54,029 nucleotides of DNA from Bacteroidota bacterium (GCA_024280235.1 JAJRQN010000017.1:1-54029); one strand, 5' to 3'. Shown: positions 1-8,960, counted from the first letter of the stretch. The notes: a model not told the origin generated them from the sequence alone. A program made the numbers and translations.

Positions 1-2
1 AT

Positions 3-251
3 TTAACAAAATCGCTTTTTAACGAACTATATTTGGCTTTCAAACTACTTTTAACGGCGATATTACCAAACGATAAATTATTTTCCAAAAATATCACATG
101 CTGAGGTCTCAAGAAAAATGGGTTATCGGAGTGGACTCAATTCTATTTCGGAATTAAAGGAGAGTTGAAGAGAAAGGAAGATTTTGATAAAGTAAATGCT
201 CACCTTGAAGCGCTAATTGAGGAGATTATTCGTGAGCTAAAACTAAATTAG
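3..251 (+). pseudogene. 3' fragment of an unrecognised gene, one in-frame TGA
   Basis: The frame is open from the left edge to a TAG at 249-251, except for one TGA at 102-104. The last 40 or so codons look protein-like: rich in Lys and Glu, amphipathic, ending in a Leu/Ile/Glu-rich helix. The upstream part (33 codons) is also plausible coding sequence. I do not recognise the family. It is either the decayed end of a gene that begins outside the window or a chance open stretch. Two dispersed repeats follow it, which fits a decayed accessory locus. Confidence 0.3.
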
Positions 252-320
252 AGCTTCTGCTCATACTCAGGGTCTGCTGAAAAACGCTTAAATTATTGAT
301 GTATAAATTATTATATTGTT

Positions 321-394
321 TCTTAAAGATAATAGAGCATGGTTTTCAGGCAATTTTATTAAAAACACGTGCATATATTATAGCCACAATTTCG
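321..394 (+). repeat. Dispersed intergenic repeat B, copy 1
   Basis: This stretch matches 52343-52415 over about 75 bases. Both copies share TCTTAAAGAT, then AGGCAATTTTATTA exactly 27 bases later, then CACGT followed by CATATAT and a CAATTTC tail. The intervening bases differ, so the copies are diverged. A short open frame (296-565) crossing it has no family resemblance and is not called. Confidence 0.6.
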
Positions 395-413
395 AAAGCC
401 AGACGTAGTGTTC

Positions 414-563
414 GGGCAGGGATGGCAGTGGCATCCTGCACCTTGTGGGAGCGATGTGTAGTTAGCGGGAAAGAGCGACCAAAGGAAGCTCCTTTGCCGC
501 TTTACGGAACACGCTCCCACAAGATGCAGATAGAACGAACAGCCCGGCCGCCCGCAAAATTCT
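414..563 (+). repeat. GC-rich palindromic element D, copy 1
   Basis: This is a GC-rich island in AT-rich surroundings between a gene fragment and the DUF5063 gene. It contains a perfect 12-base inverted repeat, CTTGTGGGAGCG (441-452) and CGCTCCCACAAG (511-522), which would give a long hairpin. A block starting at 415 (GGGCAGGGATGGCAGTGG) resembles the reverse complement of part of 35343-35520. GC-rich palindromic units of this type are common between genes in Bacteroidota. It could also fold as RNA. Confidence 0.5.
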
Positions 564-567
564 AATG

Positions 568-596
568 TTGGCAATAAAAAAAAGAGCGTATTTTTG
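568..596 (+). promoter_or_regulatory. Bacteroidota-type promoter for the DUF5063 gene
   Basis: A TTG at 568-570 lies 18 bases before TATTTTTG (589-596), which matches the TAnnTTTG -7 consensus of Bacteroidota sigma factor. The start codon is 15 bases after the box. Confidence 0.5.
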
Positions 597-611
597 CAAA
601 AAAAATGAAGT

Positions 612-1169
612 ATGAGCAACGACTTACCTGATATCACGCTGAAAAAACCTGTTTTGGAAATGCTGACTGTGGCCAACGAATATTGTTATTATTTTGAACA
701 TATGGCAACAAAAACGCATACCGAAATACTGGAGTTTATTTCCCGGATTGGCCCACTGCTCTACCTCAAAGGCAGTCTGACACCTGACTTGGAGGTGGAA
801 AATCCGGAAGCCAACGAGCGATTTGTAACTCCGGAAGAGTGGGAAACGCTTTTTTATGCATTGCGGGAGATTTTCGGAAAATATGATGAATTCTGGATTA
901 TTGATCCGCAGTATATCAACGAAAATGAACCGCTAAAAGCGAGCCTTTCCGAGAACCTGACAGACATTTATCAGGACATGAAAGACTTCATACTACTCTA
1001 TCAACGAAATACTTATGCAGCGAGACAAAATGCGGTAAAAGAAATACGGAAACTTTATGCCACCCACTGGGGATACCGGATAACCAATATTATGCCAAAA
1101 GTACATCACTTGCTTTACGAAGAAAACACAGATTCGCTTCCTTTCATGCAGTCGCTGGATATGTATTAG
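612..1169 (+). CDS. DUF5063-like protein
   Basis: A 185-residue soluble, mostly helical, acidic protein without signal peptide or membrane segment. The pattern of a helical N-terminus, a conserved stretch around YALREIFGKYDEFW and a C-terminal YATHWGYRITNIMPKVHHLL resembles the DUF5063 family, which is frequent in Bacteroidota and of unknown function. The family name is from memory. The gene has its own promoter upstream and a terminator hairpin before feoAB, so it is probably transcribed alone. No function can be assigned. Confidence 0.6.
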   Translation: MSNDLPDITLKKPVLEMLTVANEYCYYFEHMATKTHTEILEFISRIGPLLYLKGSLTPDLEVENPEANERFVTPEEWETLFYALREIFGKYDEFWIIDPQYINENEPLKASLSENLTDIYQDMKDFILLYQRNTYAARQNAVKEIRKLYATHWGYRITNIMPKVHHLLYEENTDSLPFMQSLDMY

Positions 1170-1185
1170 TTTTCAGTAATAAGAT

Positions 1186-1210
1186 AATACCTTGAAGCAG
1201 GTATTTTTTA
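1186..1210 (+). terminator. Intrinsic terminator after the DUF5063 gene
   Basis: AATACCT (1186-1192) and AGGTATT (1199-1205) form a perfect 7-bp stem with a 6-base loop, followed by a T run. It separates the upstream gene from feoAB. Confidence 0.65.
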
Positions 1211-1253
1211 AGTGTAAGAAAGGAACGTAATTTGCAAAAAAAATTCAGACGAC

Positions 1254-3779
1254 ATGACCCTGGCAGAATTAAAAAACGGTGAAAAAGGCATAATAACAAA
1301 AGTTCGGGGTCGCGGTGCATTTCGCAAACGCATCATCGAGATGGGCTTCGTGGTGGGCAAGCAGGTTATTGTGGTAAAGAATGCTCCGCTGAGAGACCCT
1401 GTGGAATACAATATTATGGGTTATGAAGTTTCGTTGCGCCACAGCGAGGCAGCTCTGATAGAAGTTACCAAAGACCTTACCTTTGAGAGCAAAGAAAATA
1501 AATTCCGTGGTACTTTCGAACTGGAACAAACTTTAATAATTCCAAACAAACAGGTACACAGCAAAGTGATTAATGTCGCTTTGGTGGGTAACCCCAACAG
1601 CGGCAAAACGACCATTTTTAATTACGCTTCGCACTCAAAAGAAAAAGTAGGAAACTATGGTGGTATAACCATCGATGCCAAAGAAGCCGTTTTTATCCAT
1701 CGCGGTTACACTTTTAAGCTGGTTGACCTGCCCGGGACTTATTCTATCACCAGCTACTCGCCCGAAGAGCTTTATGTGCGCGACCACATCATCAATGAGC
1801 TTCCAGACATAATTCTGAACGTGGTGGATGCATCTAATCTGGAACGGAACCTCTATCTGACTACCCAGCTTATCGATATGGATATGAAGGTGGTACTCGC
1901 CCTGAACATGTGGGACGAATTTCTGCAAAAAGGAGACCGCTTCGACTATGAGGCATTGTCTAAAATGATTGGTATTCCCATGGTGCATACTGTCGGTTCA
2001 AAAGGAAAAGGCATCGGAAAACTATTCAACAAGCTTATTGACGTTTACGAAGACAAAGACTCAACCATAAGGCACATCCACATCAACTACGGACATCTCA
2101 TTGAAGATGCCATCAAAGCATTACAGGAGCTGATTAACAAACCGGGTAACGAAGCGCTAACAGCTAAAATTTCACCCCGTTACTTATCACTGAAACTCCT
2201 TGAGCGTGATTTTCAGGAAATAAAACGGGTAAAAAAATATTGTACCAATACGGAAGAGATTCTGGATTTTGCTGAAAAAGAATCGGAACGTATCGAGAAA
2301 CAGCGCAATGAAACCATGGAAACCATCATCACCGATGCCAAATATGGTTTTATAGAAGGTGCTTTGCGCGAAACGTTAAAACCGGATGAGGAGAAAAACA
2401 AAATAACTATGAGCCGTGTCATCGATACGGTAGTTACCGGAAAACTATTGAGCTATCCTATTTTCCTGTTTGCTATGTGGCTAATGTTTCAGGCCACTTT
2501 TTACCTCGGCGATTATCCCATGCAATGGATACAAATGGGCTTCAACTGGCTGGGTGAAGTTATCACAAAATTTTTGCCCGAAAACGCTTTCCGCGACTTA
2601 ATTGTGGATGGTATTATTGGTGGTGTAGGCGGCGTGATGGTCTTTTTACCCAATATTCTTATCCTCTTCTTCTTTATCACACTCATGGAAGCATCGGGAT
2701 ATATGGCACGAATAGCATTTATCGTAGACAAGCTCATGCATAAAATTGGGTTGCATGGGAAATCATTTGTCCCCATGCTCATGGGATTTGGGTGTAATGT
2801 TCCCGCTATTATGGCCACGAGAACTATTGAAAACAAAAACGACCGAATGGTAACCATGCTCATTATTCCGTTCATGTCTTGTAGTGCCCGCTATCCGGTT
2901 TACATTCTGATTATCAGCGCATTCTTCTCATCGTTTCAGGGAACTATTTTGTTTGGAATTTATCTTTTTGGTATCTTTCTTGCCGGTGTTATGGCATGGA
3001 TTTTCAAAAAAACCATTTTCAAAGCCAGCACAATCCCCTTTGTTATGGAGCTTCCTCCCTACCGTATGCCGCGGTTTAGTTCGGTTCTGAAACAAACATG
3101 GTTTAAAGGCGAAATGTATTTGAAGAAAATGGGGACGGTCATCCTGCTGGCTTCCATCATCATTTGGGCTATGGGTTATTTCCCGTTGGGTAAAAAATAC
3201 GAAATTGCTTATCAGAAAAAGATTGAGCAGGTCAACGAGAATGTACAAACCAAACTTAGAACCGGAAACCTGACTCCAATACAAATCAAAAAACTGGAAG
3301 CCTCCAAAAAATCAGAAATAGAGCTGTTAAATCATCAGCTTGCCGCTAAAAAGCAGGAAAATTCGGTCATCGGACGTATCGGCCATTTTATTGAGCCGGT
3401 AATTCAGCCTTTGGGCTTTGACTGGAAAATGGGTGTCAGCCTTATTGCCGGCGGGGCAGCCAAAGAGGTAGTGGTTTCTACAATGGGTGTATTGTATCCA
3501 TCGTCGTCAGGAAATTCCCACGAGGGGCTGGTACAACGTCTGCAAGAACAGGTTTATACCCGTGGCCCACACAAAGGTCAAAAAGTGTTTACACCGCTGG
3601 CAGCTTTGGCTTTCCTGCTGTTTATTCTGATTTACTTTCCCTGCATTGCCGTAGTAGCTGCTATAAAAAACGAAACAGGACATTGGAAATGGTCGTTGTT
3701 CCTCGCTGCCTATACTACCACACTGGCCTGGATTGTGGCGTTTATCGTCTTTCAGGGAGGAAGTTTACTGGGATTTTAG
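1254..3779 (+). CDS. feoB: Ferrous iron transporter, FeoA-FeoB fusion
   Basis: GTP-dependent Fe(II) uptake across the inner membrane. Residues 1-75 are an SH3-like FeoA domain, which is a separate small protein in most bacteria. Residues 105-275 form the G domain, with the G1 P-loop GNPNSGKTT at 112-120, the G3 motif DLPGTYS and the G4 motif NMWD. After a helical linker comes the polytopic membrane part with the Gate motif GFGCNVPAIMATR, whose Cys lies in the proposed iron path, then a second Gate region. A charged, Gln- and Lys-rich loop lies around residues 650-700 between membrane segments. FeoA-FeoB fusions are usual in Bacteroidota. A terminator lies just upstream, so the gene is probably transcribed alone. 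I saw no convincing Fur box. Confidence 0.96.
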   Translation: MTLAELKNGEKGIITKVRGRGAFRKRIIEMGFVVGKQVIVVKNAPLRDPVEYNIMGYEVSLRHSEAALIEVTKDLTFESKENKFRGTFELEQTLIIPNKQVHSKVINVALVGNPNSGKTTIFNYASHSKEKVGNYGGITIDAKEAVFIHRGYTFKLVDLPGTYSITSYSPEELYVRDHIINELPDIILNVVDASNLERNLYLTTQLIDMDMKVVLALNMWDEFLQKGDRFDYEALSKMIGIPMVHTVGSKGKGIGKLFNKLIDVYEDKDSTIRHIHINYGHLIEDAIKALQELINKPGNEALTAKISPRYLSLKLLERDFQEIKRVKKYCTNTEEILDFAEKESERIEKQRNETMETIITDAKYGFIEGALRETLKPDEEKNKITMSRVIDTVVTGKLLSYPIFLFAMWLMFQATFYLGDYPMQWIQMGFNWLGEVITKFLPENAFRDLIVDGIIGGVGGVMVFLPNILILFFFITLMEASGYMARIAFIVDKLMHKIGLHGKSFVPMLMGFGCNVPAIMATRTIENKNDRMVTMLIIPFMSCSARYPVYILIISAFFSSFQGTILFGIYLFGIFLAGVMAWIFKKTIFKASTIPFVMELPPYRMPRFSSVLKQTWFKGEMYLKKMGTVILLASIIIWAMGYFPLGKKYEIAYQKKIEQVNENVQTKLRTGNLTPIQIKKLEASKKSEIELLNHQLAAKKQENSVIGRIGHFIEPVIQPLGFDWKMGVSLIAGGAAKEVVVSTMGVLYPSSSGNSHEGLVQRLQEQVYTRGPHKGQKVFTPLAALAFLLFILIYFPCIAVVAAIKNETGHWKWSLFLAAYTTTLAWIVAFIVFQGGSLLGF

Positions 3780-3830
3780 GATGTGAGATGTTTGGATGCG
3801 GGGATATTTGGATGTGAAGATGTGAAGCAA
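3780..3830 (+). repeat. Short degenerate tandem repeat after feoB
   Basis: Right after the feoB stop, units of the form GGATGTGA(A)GATGT / GGATGCGGGGATATTT recur four to five times with changes. It is simple low-complexity sequence. Confidence 0.4.
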
Positions 3831-3844
3831 CTATAGAACAACCG

Positions 3845-4055
3845 CATCATAATTGTATTAATTCTAACAATTCAATAACTACCATAACCAATTCTATATC
3901 AGGCTTATTCGGATTATAAATTCGATAAAAAATAACTGATTATCATTTTGATTATTGCTATTTGATTGCAAATCCTAACGCCTTATCTCTTCCGGATTGT
4001 ACCTGTCTCGCCTCCTGCCTTAGGCAAGACAGTTCCGGCAAGGAATCCGGAAGAG
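3845..4055 (+). repeat. Dispersed intergenic repeat A, copy 1, with hairpin end
   Basis: The segment holds AGGCTTATTCGGATT (3901-3915), ATAACTGATTATCA (3932-3945) and GATTGCAAATCCTA (3964-3977); all three recur in the same order at 51583-51850. Its 3' end has a perfect 12-base inverted repeat, CTCTTCCGGATT (3987-3998) and AATCCGGAAGAG (4044-4055). Nested inside is a second stem around GTCTCGCC / GGCAAGAC. The loop block TGTACC-GTCTCGCCTC-GGCAAGA recurs at 43861-43899. The gap 3780-4219 holds no gene. Confidence 0.6.
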
Positions 4056-4177
4056 CTATTTTATTAAAATTTAATTAATTACATTACTAACGGTTTCCCT
4101 ATCGTTAATAAAAATGATGCGTTTACTCTGGGAACAAGAACAAATAGGGTTTCTGAAAAACAAACACAATTTATTGT

Positions 4178-4185
4178 TACCTTTG
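4178..4185 (+). promoter_or_regulatory. -7 box upstream of cheD
   Basis: TACCTTTG matches the TAnnTTTG consensus 34 bases before the cheD start. No good -33 TTTG is visible at the usual distance, so the call rests on the -7 box only. Confidence 0.4.
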
Positions 4186-4219
4186 CCCTATATCCAAACG
4201 ATCGGCCAATCTAATCAGA

Positions 4220-4783
4220 ATGACAGATACAAATCATACAGCTGACACAGAATACGATATAACAAATTATGTTATGTCAGGTCAGGTAGTTACAGGATTA
4301 GGAGATGAAATACTAACATCCAGCCCATTAGGCTCCTGTATCGCTGTAATAGCCTATGATATTAAAAGAAAAATCGGTGGTATAGCTCACGTCATGTTGC
4401 CCGGTAGCTCATATAAAACAGAAGGAAACAACAATAATAACAAATATGCAGTCGATGGAATTAATAGTCTGTTAGACAAACTGCTTAATCTTAAATCCCA
4501 AATCCGGGATATAAGAATTTGTCTTATAGGCGGAGCAAATGTGTTAAGAAAAGAAGATGATTTCATAGCAGAAACACTTGTTACCAGCGTCGTAAAGATT
4601 ATTGGTGAAAAAAAAATAAAAATTTGTGCCAGTTCGTTGGGCGGCTTTGAAAGACGAACCGGAAGAATAGAAATGAAAACCGGAAATGTCTTTTTTACTA
4701 TTGGAGGAAGTGCCGAGAGAATGTTATGGGACTTTAATAAAAATACCGGCGAAAAAACAACAATTGAAATAAATCATAAATAG
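4220..4783 (+). CDS. cheD: Chemoreceptor glutamine deamidase CheD
   Basis: CheD converts specific Gln side chains of chemoreceptors to Glu, or to the methyl ester form, so that they can take part in CheR/CheB adaptation. Residues expected for the Cys-His active site are present: Cys40 in SSPLGSCIAV and His57 in GGIAHVMLP. The later segment LIGGANVL and the GRIEMKTGNVFF region are also typical. At 187 residues it is slightly longer than usual because of an N-terminal extension and an Asn-rich insert (residues 70-74). The next gene, a hybrid histidine kinase, starts 12 bases downstream, so the two are almost certainly co-transcribed. No chemoreceptor, CheA, CheW or CheB is in the window, so its substrate is unknown. 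Confidence 0.9.
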   Translation: MTDTNHTADTEYDITNYVMSGQVVTGLGDEILTSSPLGSCIAVIAYDIKRKIGGIAHVMLPGSSYKTEGNNNNNKYAVDGINSLLDKLLNLKSQIRDIRICLIGGANVLRKEDDFIAETLVTSVVKIIGEKKIKICASSLGGFERRTGRIEMKTGNVFFTIGGSAERMLWDFNKNTGEKTTIEINHK

Positions 4784-4795
4784 ATAATATGTGTC

Positions 4796-7700
4796 ATGTT
4801 GAGCCACAAAGATAAAATAAGAGAACAGCTATTGTCTGAGAATAGCAGGTTAAAAGAGGAACTACTGAAGTTTAAAAAAACCGAAATTGGACAAAGCACG
4901 GACTCACTAAAGCATGACGAAAATATACATTGGCTTAAAGAAGTTTTTGATAAATCACGCGATGCAATATTTATTGTTGATAAAAACGGTTCCATCGCAG
5001 ACTGTAATAAAGCTGCTGTAAGCCTGACAGGCTACTCAAAAAAACAACTATTAAAAATGTCTGTTTCAGACCTGCGGAAAGAAAAAGAGACAGATTCGTA
5101 TAAATCATTCTTTAAAAGAATTTTAAACGGCGAAACCATCAACAGCAGCACAAAAATATTAAGAAATGACAATACAATAATTGATACTGAGCTAAGCAGC
5201 GAGTTGGTACTAATTGAGGGCAAACCATACATGCATACGGTTGCACGTGATACTAAAGAATTAAAAAGAGTAGTCAGTTTATTAAAAGAAAATAAAGAGA
5301 AATACCTTGCCCTTTTTGAAAACTCAAATGATGGGATATTTCTGCATGACTTAAGTGGCAATATTATTGACACAAATAAAAAAGTATTATCCCAACTTGG
5401 CTATTCCAAATCCGAAATGGCCTCATTGACAGTAGAAGGCCTTCATTTCCCTAGTGAAATCGAAAAATCAAAAGAAGCCTTTCACACGATAAATCATACC
5501 GGGCATGTTATTTTTGAGATAAATTTCAAAAAGAAAAACGGTGAAGTATTTGCTGCAGAAGTTTCTTCCACAATCATAACATTAAACAATCAAAAATATA
5601 TTCTTGGAATAGTTCGCGATATATCCGAACGAAAACAGTCAGAAAGAAAACTACTTGCCTCAAACCAGCAACTCAAAGCAATTGAACAGCAGTTAAGAGC
5701 CTCCAATCAGCAGCTTGCTGCTAATGAACAACAACTAAGAGCTGCTAATCAACAACTTGAAGCAAACAATCAGCAATTAGTAGCAAGTGAGCAACAACTC
5801 AGGGACTTAAATCAGGAATTGTCTACAAATAAAGAAGTTTTGCTAAAAGAGAAGAATTTCTCTGAAAACCTCGTGGAAACGGCCAATTCTTTCATTGTTG
5901 TATTAGACACTGGTGCCAACATCACATTATTCAACAGATATGCCGAAAGACTCACAGGCTATAAAAAAGAAGATGTTTATGGTAAAAACTGGTTTGAGCT
6001 TTTTATACCAAAACAGGATAGAGACACCATTCCCGGGATTTTTTCCGGAGTTTTAAAAGGTATGCCTGCAACTTCTTCACATGAAAACTCAGTTTTACTT
6101 AAGGATGGGACGGAAAGAATAATAAGCTGGGAGAATACTATACTTAAAAATGATACCGGGGCGATATCAGGAATTCTCAGCATAGGCATAGACATTACAG
6201 AACACAAAAACGCAGAGAAGGCGCTTCGGAAAAGTGAGAAGAAATATCGAACCATTCTTGAGAACATCAAAGAAGGCTATTTTGAAGTTGACATCGCCGG
6301 GAACTTCACGTTTTTCAACGATTCGTCATGCAAACTTCTTGGATACTCTAAAGATGAATTAATGGGTATGAATAACAGGCAGTACATGGACGACGAGAAT
6401 GCCAAAAAAGTATTTCAAATCTTCAATAAGGTCTTCCGAACAGGAAAACCGGCCGAAGCATTCGAATGGGAGATAATCAAAAAAGATGGAACTAAGAGAT
6501 TCATTGAGGCATCGTTATCTCTTATGCGGGATTCCGCAGGTGAGCCTGCCGGATTCCAAGGTCTCCTCAGAGATATCACCGAGCGAAAAAAAGCAGAGGA
6601 TGCCTTAAAAGAAAATGAAGCAAAATTAAGTACAATAATTGAACATTCTCCGAACGGAATATATGTTATTGATGATAATGAGAAAGTTATTCTAATTAAC
6701 GAAGCGATAGTTAAGATTCTCGGATACCCGAAAAATGAGATTCTGCATCAATCCATTAAGAAATTTATTGATAAAGAAAACCTGCAAATGGTAGTTGAAC
6801 GTTATAAAAAAAGGCTATCCGGTGAAAAAGTTCCATCGCATTACGAATTTAATGTCATCCGAAAAAACGGTGAAAAACGTATTGTTGAGATCATCTCATC
6901 TGCTGTTAAAGAGAAAACCGGAAAAAGTATAATCGTTGCACATATGGAGGACGTTACTGAAAAAAGAAAGTATGAAAAAACACAGCAGTTTCTGTACAAT
7001 ATCTCAAAAATCTCATTGGCAGAAATTTCGTTTAAAAATTATCTTGGACATATCCATCAAGAACTAAAGCAACTGATGAAAGCAGATAACTTTTACGTTG
7101 CATTATATGATTCATCTAATGGCAAATATAGCTTTCCATACGATGTGGATGAGTATGACGATTTTGAGGGAGCAGAGGGTCTCCAACTTGATGGAACCAT
7201 CACCGACTATGTACGCAAAACAGCTAAAGGCCAGATAATTACTGAAGAAACCGAGCGAGAGATAAATAAAAAAGAAAAGATAAACATGGCAGGTGAGCCT
7301 ACATCGGTATGGCTGGGCGCCCCCCTTATGAATACATCCGGAGAAGTGATGGGTGTAATTGCCGTACAGGATTATAAAAACCCAAAGGCATACTCAAAAC
7401 ATGATTTGGAACTACTTGAAATTGTTGCAAACAACACCGGAGTTTTTATCGAACGTGTAAGAAATATTGAAAACCTTAAAAAAGCCAAAGAAGCAGCCGA
7501 AGAAAGCGACCGGCTTAAATCAGCTTTTCTTGCCAATATGAGTCACGAAATAAGAACACCTATGAATGGCATTCTGGGATTTACAGAGCTTATTGGCGAT
7601 TCAAATTTCACGGGAAAAGAAAAAGATGAGTTTATTCTCAGCATCAAAAAGAGTGGTGAGCGACTGTTAAATACAGTAAATGACATCATTGATATTTCAA

Positions 7701-8644
7701 AAATCGAGACCGGACAGGAAAAGATTTCCACACAAAAAGTTAATGTAAATGTGGAAATTGAAACTTTTTGCCGGTTTTTCAAATTGGAAGCAGAAACAAA
7801 AGGAATAAAACTATTGTATCATACGCCTTTGCCGGAAAGCCAAGCCTTAATCGAGACAGATGAAAACAAGTTTGGCTCCATCATAACCAACCTGATAAAG
7901 AACGCCATAAAATTCACAGACAACGGCAGCATAAATGTTGGCTATAGTATTGTAACTGAAGAAGACAATAATTTCCTTCTTTTCTACATAAAAGACACCG
8001 GAATAGGTATTCCGGCATCACGGATAGAGGCTGTCTTTAACCGTTTCGAACAGGCCGATACAGGATACAACAGGTCTTATGAAGGTTCCGGCCTCGGGCT
8101 TGCCATTACAAAAGCATATGTTGAAATGCTTGGCGGCAAAATATGGGTGGAATCCATTGAAGGCAAAGGGTCTCAGTTCTATTTCACGTTGCCATACAAT
8201 GCAACAAAATCCACTGACATATCGAAAAAAGGCAATCAGGATATAAAGAAGCACAAAAAAGCCATGAACACATTAAAAATCCTGGTAGCCGAAGATGAGG
8301 AATTAGTTCAAAAATATTTTTCAGTCGTACTGAAAGAACAATCAGATAAGATTTGGTTCGCCAATAACGGGATGGAAGCAGTCGAAATTTGCCGCCGGCA
8401 CCCTGAAATAGACATTATCCTGATGGATGTACGAATGTCAACAATGAGCGGATATGAAGCTACCCGGAAAATCAGAGAGTTCAACAAAGAGGTTATCATC
8501 ATTGCAGAAACTGCGTATGCCCTGGCAGGTGACAAAGAAAAAGCTCTGGATGCAGGTTGTGATGACTATATTTCAAAACCCATTAAGAAAGAGGTTCTTC
8601 TGGAAAAAATTCATCATCATTTAAAGCTAAGCAATAAACAATAG
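4796..8644 (+). CDS. Hybrid PAS/GAF sensor histidine kinase with C-terminal receiver
   Basis: A 1282-residue protein without membrane segments, so a cytoplasmic sensor. Approximate order: PAS (45-155), PAS (160-280), Gln-rich coiled coil (282-345), PAS (350-475), PAS (480-600), PAS (605-725), GAF (730-890), HisKA, HATPase_c, receiver. The phospho-acceptor His is 917 in NMSHEIRTPMNG. The ATP-binding domain has a clear N box (NLIKNAIKF), G1 (DTGIGI) and G2 (GSGLGLAI). The receiver phospho-acceptor is Asp1211 in LMDVRM. A phosphorelay His to Asp to an HPt is expected, and an HPt gene follows. The coiled coil has seven Gln-Gln pairs at seven-residue spacing and is listed separately. The GAF segment resembles that of the kinase at 26297-29959, so the two are probably paralogues. 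Signal unknown. Confidence 0.93.
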   Translation: MLSHKDKIREQLLSENSRLKEELLKFKKTEIGQSTDSLKHDENIHWLKEVFDKSRDAIFIVDKNGSIADCNKAAVSLTGYSKKQLLKMSVSDLRKEKETDSYKSFFKRILNGETINSSTKILRNDNTIIDTELSSELVLIEGKPYMHTVARDTKELKRVVSLLKENKEKYLALFENSNDGIFLHDLSGNIIDTNKKVLSQLGYSKSEMASLTVEGLHFPSEIEKSKEAFHTINHTGHVIFEINFKKKNGEVFAAEVSSTIITLNNQKYILGIVRDISERKQSERKLLASNQQLKAIEQQLRASNQQLAANEQQLRAANQQLEANNQQLVASEQQLRDLNQELSTNKEVLLKEKNFSENLVETANSFIVVLDTGANITLFNRYAERLTGYKKEDVYGKNWFELFIPKQDRDTIPGIFSGVLKGMPATSSHENSVLLKDGTERIISWENTILKNDTGAISGILSIGIDITEHKNAEKALRKSEKKYRTILENIKEGYFEVDIAGNFTFFNDSSCKLLGYSKDELMGMNNRQYMDDENAKKVFQIFNKVFRTGKPAEAFEWEIIKKDGTKRFIEASLSLMRDSAGEPAGFQGLLRDITERKKAEDALKENEAKLSTIIEHSPNGIYVIDDNEKVILINEAIVKILGYPKNEILHQSIKKFIDKENLQMVVERYKKRLSGEKVPSHYEFNVIRKNGEKRIVEIISSAVKEKTGKSIIVAHMEDVTEKRKYEKTQQFLYNISKISLAEISFKNYLGHIHQELKQLMKADNFYVALYDSSNGKYSFPYDVDEYDDFEGAEGLQLDGTITDYVRKTAKGQIITEETEREINKKEKINMAGEPTSVWLGAPLMNTSGEVMGVIAVQDYKNPKAYSKHDLELLEIVANNTGVFIERVRNIENLKKAKEAAEESDRLKSAFLANMSHEIRTPMNGILGFTELIGDSNFTGKEKDEFILSIKKSGERLLNTVNDIIDISKIETGQEKISTQKVNVNVEIETFCRFFKLEAETKGIKLLYHTPLPESQALIETDENKFGSIITNLIKNAIKFTDNGSINVGYSIVTEEDNNFLLFYIKDTGIGIPASRIEAVFNRFEQADTGYNRSYEGSGLGLAITKAYVEMLGGKIWVESIEGKGSQFYFTLPYNATKSTDISKKGNQDIKKHKKAMNTLKILVAEDEELVQKYFSVVLKEQSDKIWFANNGMEAVEICRRHPEIDIILMDVRMSTMSGYEATRKIREFNKEVIIIAETAYALAGDKEKALDAGCDDYISKPIKKEVLLEKIHHHLKLSNKQ
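5666..5818 (+). repeat. Coding repeat: seven Gln-Gln heptads in the kinase coiled coil
   Basis: Within the kinase, Gln-Gln pairs occur at residues 291-292, 298-299, 305-306, 312-313, 319-320, 326-327 and 333-334, each followed by Leu; a Gln-Glu pair follows at 340-341. Ala stands three positions after the second Gln in most units (QQLRAS, QQLAAN, QQLRAA, QQLEAN, QQLVAS). The underlying DNA is a diverged 21-base repeat. It should form a regular two-stranded coiled coil between PAS domains. Confidence 0.85.
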
Positions 8645-8960
8645 CCTTTCAAAATACGGTTAAGCAATGAAAATTGAAACTTAATTTGGGAATCGGGAGC
8701 ACATAATTAATTTATGTCGGTATAAGTAGTCAAACAAGAAAAACACCTTAATAATAACATGATAGCAAGAATACGGAGTGATAATTTTATTATACAAAGA
8801 CAGGTTTCAGGAATATCTTATTTCGGGTTACTTGTTCTTGCCAAAAAAAAACGGGAAAAAGAAACTTTCATTTTGCAAAAAATATACAGAGATAATTTTT
8901 AGTATCCCTCAAAATGAAAATATTTTTCCCTATTTTTGAAAAGAATTTAAACAACAACTA
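8645..8960. other. Intergenic gap between kinase and HPt gene
   Basis: This 316-base AT-rich gap holds no gene. TATTTTTG at 8931-8938 fits the -7 consensus and lies 22 bases before the HPt start, so it may be the HPt promoter; no matching -33 element is obvious. I see no hairpin strong enough to call a terminator. Confidence 0.35.

Noticed and set aside
102-104. Selenocysteine at the TGA of the left fragment
   Set aside because: No selenocysteine insertion hairpin is evident and the gene is not recognised.
296-565. Open frame of 89 codons on the plus strand
   Set aside because: It runs through two repeats and has no family resemblance or normal composition.
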